Assembly: GCF_024713975.1 (NCBI RefSeq)
Contig: NC_091102.1
Span: forward strand, 16,269,501 to 16,333,500
Source of the DNA: Paralichthys olivaceus
Taxonomy: Eukaryota > Chordata > Actinopteri > Pleuronectiformes > Paralichthyidae
Length of the DNA stretch: 64,000 nucleotides
Reading direction: 5' to 3'
The translations under genes and the position numbers were made by a program. Numbering within the stretch: position 1 is the first letter of the stretch; each line of letters begins with the position of its first letter. The notes beneath the pieces were generated by a model. The model searched no databases, was not told where the DNA came from, and saw only the letters and a program-made list of their open reading frames with translations. Shown piece by piece: positions 57,938-64,000 of the stretch.

Positions 57938-59903
57938 GGGGGTATTTCTGTATGGAGCTGGGGGAGGAGGGGAGTGAGGAGGAAGGAGGTTGATTCACAA
58001 GCTGAAAAGGATGCTGCAGAGCTCCCTCAGCAGACAGACGGGCGGGCAGGGAGGAGAAAGTGCTGGAAAAGAACAGCAAGATTTCCTGGTCCCATGCAGG
58101 AAGCTGCTCCTCCTCAGTGAGTGGCTTAATGCAGGGCGGTTGTTTTTTTAAAAACCTCTATTAACCTCTGATGAAAAAGCCATGAATGCGCAAATATGCC
58201 CTAAATCCCACCATCACCACGTCTCCTCAGTGGGCTTTGTATTTGAGTTTGTGCAGGTGCAGGTTGTATGTCGGCCTTTGTGTGGCTGTTTATGTGTATG
58301 TGAAAGGAAGTGAGAGACAGCCACGGAGGGAGAGGGAGGAAAAGACAGTATAGCTGCATCAAACGTCTGGGTGAGCATGAATCAGTGTATTTCCTGAAAG
58401 TAAAGCAAATGCACAGTCTCCAACTCCATTCAAAGCACAAAGAGACACGTTTATTTTAAACACAAATAAACTTGACAGAGAAAATACAGTATAATCATCT
58501 GATTTTGCCATTTTCATTCAGTGCTCCAAATACTTTTTCAATTAGGATCCACACTGTCCAATGGGGATTTGTGAGCCAGTGCAGCATGTGTGGGAGTGTT
58601 TGGCATCTTGGATAACTTTTTGAAGTTAGCCACGACTTCTGTCCTCGCTGTACAGTGTGGGAAGATACAACAGCTCATTTTGTTTGGATTATACAGTATT
58701 TTTTTGCTCACAGTTCATGATCACAATAGCGAAGTGAAAATGATGAAATCTCTCTCAGACTGAGGAAGTAAAAAAAGGGGGAAACGTGAAGTGATGAGGT
58801 GGCTGAGAGTCTCATTGAATCTATATTTCTGAGAAACAATGTCATGAAGAGGGCGAGAGAACAAGTTGCATCTGTTGGATACCAATTGAATTAATTCATC
58901 GGAAGAGCTCTGAAAATTATCCCCAACCCTCATACACATATTGAGTTGTGTGAAAACACGGCATATACAGACCATGTACACAACTCCATCATGCAGCTCT
59001 ATCAGTGTAGTCCTGACTATGTTGCATCAGTGATACAATTCAAGTAAAGTTAAGAGGAAAACGGAAAGAGGAGGCTAAATGACAGCTGAAGTACAAGCTT
59101 TATATTCGCTAACATGCCTTTTCTGAAAGCACTTACAATAGTTCAGGCTTAAACACTACAAACTGCCCTTTTCTTTTTGCTATCAACAAGCAAATTCTAC
59201 TTATTTACCCACACATATTTTACTATAATGCACCATAACACCTTTCCCTTTAAATCAGTTCACAGCTTTCACTTTTGCACTTTTGCACTATAAACAGAAA
59301 TAGCTTCAAGACAAACTAAAAAACATGAATAGGTGATCAAACCTAAAAAAAAAAAAGAAAAAGAAAACAATAGAAACAGCACTTTGCCTTTGGCTAAAAC
59401 CACAGTTGAACAACCCAAACCCAGAGAGAGGGGAAGAATGGGATGACGCTGTCTCCATTACTTTTCGGAAATGTCAGAGCTGACACAAGCTTGTGTGAGT
59501 CTCTGGAAAAAAATGGTCCAGTAGGTCAACCAGTCAGCAAACAGATCAGTGTCTGTCAGTGCATTTTACGTGAATAGCCTATTTTAACTTTTACGAACTT
59601 TACTGATTTTTGTCATATACTCTCTATGTGTAAAAGTTTAAATACATAAATACATAGACAACAGAGCAGCAGCAGATCCACTAGTGCAGATTCACCAGTA
59701 GACTTTCATTCTGTAAATGTTTTTTTTGTCAGACCAAAGTCCAGGTTAGTTCACTAACAGACCTCCACTCATGTCTACCTCTCTATAGCAATGTGTCACC
59801 ATTCCGCTCCGACTGGACCTTTTTGTCTTTGGAATATTTTATGTTATGAACTCAATATCTGTGTTTAAGCTTTCTGATTTGTTGATTTGTGTTTGTTTGC
59901 CCC

Positions 59904-60280
59904 TTAAAGGTCCAGTGTGTTTTTACGTGATTTTAGATTTACGTGAAATAAATTTAATGTAGAATAATCCTAATGATGTTTTCAACAGTTTGTTTCATCT
60001 AAATTGTATGAATTTGTTGTTTTCTTTACCCTAGAAAAGGCCCTTTATATTTAAATACTTTATATTTACATCGAGGGGGTCCTCTCTACGGAGGCCGCCA
60101 TCTTTTTTTTACAGTCGTCCAGACTGAACAGACTAAACACCTTTTGAGTTTTTATGATGACTGAAGTTCACCACAGGTTCTTTTTCATGTTTGGAAGGAG
60201 AGGGTGAGGTGAGGGGTGTTCAGCTGCAACATGAAATTTCAACACTCGACATCACTAAATTCTACACACTGTACCTTTAA
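59904..60280. mobile_element. TTAA-flanked MITE (piggyBac-type target site)
   Basis: The left end TTAAAGGTCCAGTGTGT and the reverse complement of the right end TTAAAGGTACAGTGTGT match at 16 of 17 bases. The outermost four bases on both sides are TTAA, the target duplicated by piggyBac-like transposases. The 377-base body has no coding frame. I recognise the interior (TCCTCTCTACGGAGGCCGCC) as a widespread fish repeat, which supports a non-autonomous DNA element. Confidence 0.85.
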
Positions 60281-60289
60281 CCTTTTGGG

Positions 60290-60560
60290 TTCCTGTTTTA
60301 CTTTGAAACATAGTTCCTTGTGTTTCTCTCTTGCTTTATTTCCTGTCTTTATCCTGTTTCCCGCCCCTGTGATCATCTGCACCTCTTCCTAATGTGTTTC
60401 ACCTGATGTCTTCACTGATCTCTGCCTCCCTTGTATACATAGTCTCTCTGCCTTCCTGTGACTGTGAGTCTGTTTAATCATTTAAACATTTTGTTCTTTG
60501 CTGCTAAGTCCATCATCTGCATTTCGGTCTTGCAAACCCTGACACTGTTACTATTAAATT
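60290..60560 (+). repeat. LTR- or SINE-like dispersed repeat fragment
   Basis: CT-rich run with CCCGCCCCTGTGATCATCTG, AATGTGTTTCACCTGATGTC, CTGCCTCCCTTGTATACATA and TGCAAACCCTGACA, resembling a common fish retroelement end. Similar CT-rich debris occurs at about 44030-44290 and 48180-48340. Class uncertain. Confidence 0.4.
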
Positions 60561-61707
60561 CGTATTTTATTGTATATTGCCATCCTCAAATGACCTTCAT
60601 TTTAGTTTCTAGTTTCCTGTAACTATGTTTTACTGACTTTTATAGTGTTCACTTTACCTCTTATTTTACAAAAGTCATCTTAAGGAGGGCTCTTGCAAAA
60701 TAGCCTCTGCTATAATCGATGCCTGCATCAGGTATTTAATTTTAATTTTATCTGTGTATTCTGTACCTGCTACAATAAAATAAATGGTTCCTGTAGATGT
60801 TCAGATTCTGGTGTCTGGTCAACCCCCAGCTAATCCTAGTAGGCAGTACACAAAGAGAAAACATTACAGTCTGATCCATAGACAAGAAGAACAAGGATAA
60901 TGAGTCTTAGTCAGCCAGGTGCATCCTTTCATGCCTCCTCTAAATTGCTACTGACAGCTATCATCATCGCATTGTGAATCCAGGAACACATTGCTTGTCT
61001 TGGTCGTCCTTTTCAATTTCCACATGTGCAACAAGTGGAGCACTTCTAGAAAATGGCAGTGCACAAAGTTTGTAGCATGATTTCCCTTCTAAACACCTTG
61101 CAGGTCTTCAGTCAGTAACTGGTTGAATCCACATCAGACAGGGAAGAGACATAATACAATTGGGCCTCATCATCTTTGTTCAATGTTTTTCTCTGTTCAA
61201 TCAGACCTTTCTGTTCTTTCTGTTCATCTGGAGGTCTCAGTGTGGTATGGACGGGTTAGCAAGTCTTTGGAAAACGGAAAAAATTAATGGACAGTATTTA
61301 ATGAAGAGCTGATTATCCAGTAGTCCAGCAAAAAATGCAAACCTTATCATCCAATTTGACTTTGAAACTTCAAAATATATACTCTGATGTTAAAAATGGC
61401 TGCGATGATTTTCATTTTTACATTAACACTGGATTAACATGACTCTTGTAAGTGGTGTTTGCTTGTTGTGATGGTTCCAGAGATTGTTCTGATTTACCTC
61501 TGCAGTTAATTGGCATCATTTTTAACATCTTTGAGCTATTTACTTTGATTTTCATTTTTTGGAAGACGTTTTCACTGTCACCAACCAACACACATTACAA
61601 CTAACAGGTGAATTAGTGGAGGCTACAGATTAATGCTAATGTTGCTGCTGGATGTGTAAATAGGCAACAATTTGAAAAAAAATTATTGGATTTGCACCTA
61701 TTTAATT

Positions 61708-61835
61708 TGTTACTCCGTGACCCATACCACATCCTACAAAGTTTTGTGCCAATATGATCAGTTGTTTCTGTGTAATCTTGCTTGAAAGCAAACACACAAA
61801 CAGACAGAGGTAAAAGCATGACGTCCTCCACCATG
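61708..61835 (-). repeat. dispersed repeat 'family A', partial reverse copy
   Basis: CTCCGTGACCCATACCACAT, TTTCTGTGTAATCTTGCTTG and ATGACGTCCTCC follow the order of the 3' half of 12921-13282. Confidence 0.5.
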
Positions 61836-62236
61836 GTAAAAATGTGCCCCAGTTTAGAGCATAACAACAACACAAAATCAAGCCTTAAAATGTTCATACC
61901 ATACAGTCACTTGTATTACACATGGTCATTAAACATACAATAAGCCTCACAGAGGTAGAGCAGGACTAGAGCATTGAATTATAACAGATATGCAGCCTGC
62001 TTTTTAGCCAGATTTTTACAGTTTAAAAATCACTGACAGCGTTGTGTTTAATGCTAATCACTGCCGGTGATAATGACTGTAATTTGTGTTCTGCAAAGTC
62101 TAAAGCTCAAGTGACTTCATCCATATTGCATGTGCCACTTCTTTTTTGTTTTAACCCCATCACCTTTCCTCTAACTGTAGAATTCTAATGAATGGAAAGT
62201 GATTGTTTCTATGAGGCCACTGTGGCGAGAATGGCT

Positions 62237-62262
62237 CCAACTCAACTCAACTCAACTCAACA
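62237..62262. repeat. (CTCAA)n pentanucleotide repeat
   Basis: Four to five CTCAA units read directly. Confidence 0.9.
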
Positions 62263-63489
62263 TTAACCAGAATTTATGTTTATATATATATATTTATAAT
62301 ATATAGTTTTGGTCGCAGACATTGGTAATCCGATGTGAAAAACATAATGATTCCGACACATGAGCTCACGACTTAAATGGATGCAGATGTAGTCGAAGCC
62401 CTCCAGGATCCATCACTGTTCAGGAGTATAATCTGTGACTGGATATTTGTGATCACACATGACTAAACATGTCACAGCAACTTAAAGATAACCTGGGCAA
62501 GTCAGAGACATCAACCAAGCTGCACGGCCCTTGCAAAAACATGTAAGCACCCTATGTTGCTACACTTTATTTTTCACATCTTAGATGTTTTAGGAGGAAA
62601 TGTTCTTGGGTGTCAAAATTAATTGTCCACCCAAACATCCAACTATAGAAAAGTTCCTTATTTAGAAGCTTGTGGAACTACTGAAATACCTAAAAAAAGA
62701 GCAATGAGCACATATAAACATGAATGCTGGAGAAAAGAGAGAAATTATTTTATTCGTCCCTGATTATTGCAGCAAATTCATGTGATTCATGAGGTTCTAC
62801 GTGTTTTTTAATATTTTTGCATCCTGAGCTTGTTAAAAGGTGCACTACTGAGACATCCTGTCCCTGTTCACACTCCCCCTCCTTCTAATAAGTGATTTAT
62901 CTCAGAAGAGGAAGTATGATTACCCACAACACCAGCACAATCACATTTCAAATTAGGTTTCCTCTTAAGAAGCATAGTTTCTATGTCCATTTGGAGGATC
63001 CAATTAGATTTAGACTGATGAAGAAAAGCTGCTTTGAGCCATATTTAGATTAATGAAAAGCAAAAGTTTCAACATTTTAGTCCATTAAAGGTGTAAAACA
63101 ATCCAATGTTTAGAAGATGAGTTGAAACATTTTGTATTAAACTCAAAGATGCAGGTCAGAGGTCAAGTGACTCCCCACCCCCCCACCCCTCTCATCGTTA
63201 TCCTCCGACAGCATGATACGTGGGCTTGTAACGATGACATCACCTCACTCCCTCTGCAGCGAGCCCATGAGCTCTCCATGGGTGTGATGACTCAGTGGGT
63301 TGACTTCCAGCTAGTCTCACATTACCATGTGTCGGCTGCCTGTCAGAAGCCACAGTGTGGGATCAATTAAGGAGGAGTTGATGTCACAGGGGAAAAGGAG
63401 GAGAGACGTTCAGTAAACTATATACTGCTCGCTCAGTATGCAGCGACCATCCTGTGTATATGAAATGATCAACTACAGTGTTGTATTTG

Positions 63490-63490
63490 A

Positions 63491-63531
<41 letters not shown>
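63490..63531. repeat. (GT)n(GA)n compound microsatellite
   Basis: About ten GT units then about ten GA units. Confidence 0.95.
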
Positions 63532-63532
<1 letters not shown>

Positions 63533-63841
63533 CAGAGCGAGCCAAAAGAAATAGCTTCTGTTTGATTTTGTGTGGGCTTTCATAATGCTTTGTCCATTCG
63601 GTCTGTAGGTGACGGCAGACTGCGCTGCCTCTCCTCATGCTGTGCAAATACACTCGTGCGAGCTTTTCAAACAGCCCTTCATCTCACTCAGTATTCCATC
63701 ACTCTGACTCTCTGATGAAGTCAGTTTAAATTTCTTCAGTATTTGATGAACCAATACAGAAACGTCTTTTTTGTGTGAAATGAAGCTCTTGTTGAGAACT
63801 TAATTCTTGTTTAATTAAATGGTATCTTTTTTATTAGATTG

Positions 63842-64000
63842 ACACTCAGAGAGCTCATACCTCCACCAACAGCCCCCTTATGACACCACATTTAAATTTA
63901 ATAGATCCGGATTTTATTTAGATCTGCACCAGATTGCAAACACTCAGTAAATATCAGTTGAAAAACATCCTATCCTATTGCAGGTATCAGGATGTGAGTT
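63842..64000 (-). repeat. dispersed repeat 'family A', reverse copy cut by window end
   Basis: CTCATACCTCCACCAACAGC, CACCACATTTAAATTTAATA and TGCACCAGATTGCAAACACT follow the order of the family A 3' end in reverse; the rest lies beyond 64000. Confidence 0.6.

Larger units (their letters stand above)
56847..64000 (+). other. stxbp5l: stxbp5l intron 1 (continues past the window)
   Basis: No second coding exon (expected to continue with a VRHGFPYQP-like peptide) is visible. The intron holds (GT)n at 57891-57935, a MITE at 59904-60280, an LTR/SINE-like repeat at about 60290-60560, a CTCAA pentanucleotide repeat (62237-62262), (GT)n(GA)n at 63490-63531 and two family A repeat pieces. Confidence 0.7.

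Overview
The window is teleost fish nuclear DNA. The coding genes are split by GT-AG introns and most intergenic DNA is AT-rich. CA/GT microsatellites and decayed copies of repeats typical of bony fish (Tc1/mariner-like, non-LTR retrotransposon, TTAA-flanked MITE) are frequent. Nothing here is prokaryotic or viral, and no CRISPR, operon or phage signal is present.

Layout. (1) About 1-8209: no identifiable coding sequence; probably the first large intron and flank of a minus-strand gene whose 5' end is at 8210-8469 (a 5'UTR exon, a 108-bp intron, then a 15-codon signal-peptide exon). Its identity is unresolved. (2) 8470-14248: its upstream region plus repeats. (3) 14321-18341 (+): a complete five-exon UDP-glucuronosyltransferase of UGT1 type, 530 aa. 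(4) 20445-22291 (+): a complete five-exon granzyme/mast-cell-protease-like serine protease, 250 aa. (5) 22837-25734 (-): rabl3, eight coding exons, 234 aa. (6) 25735-25912: a compact CCAAT/ETS promoter shared head to head with (7) gtf2e1 (+), coding 27295-36463, 445 aa, the large subunit of TFIIE. (8) 37442-55690: an 18-kb gene-poor interval of repeats and microsatellites. (9) 56679-56846 (+): the first coding exon of stxbp5l (tomosyn-2), after a GC-rich leader; the rest of the window is its first intron, and the remaining exons lie beyond the right edge.

The order and orientation rabl3(-) / gtf2e1(+) / stxbp5l(+) is the one I know from human chromosome 3q13.33, so this is a conserved vertebrate block. 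The UGT and the protease between it and the left-hand gene look like a fish-side insertion or retention. The genes are not a pathway: ER detoxification, a granule-type protease, a small GTPase of the ciliary/lymphoid/proliferation type, general transcription, and a SNARE regulator.

I found no convincing new biological system. The better leads are family-atypical residues in otherwise intact genes: UGT Glu398, the protease S1 pocket, and the RABL3 P-loop Gly17. There is also a duplicated non-coding motif with a swapped interior, and a clean TTAA-flanked MITE. All exon boundaries were read by eye from splice signals, reading-frame continuity and family similarity.
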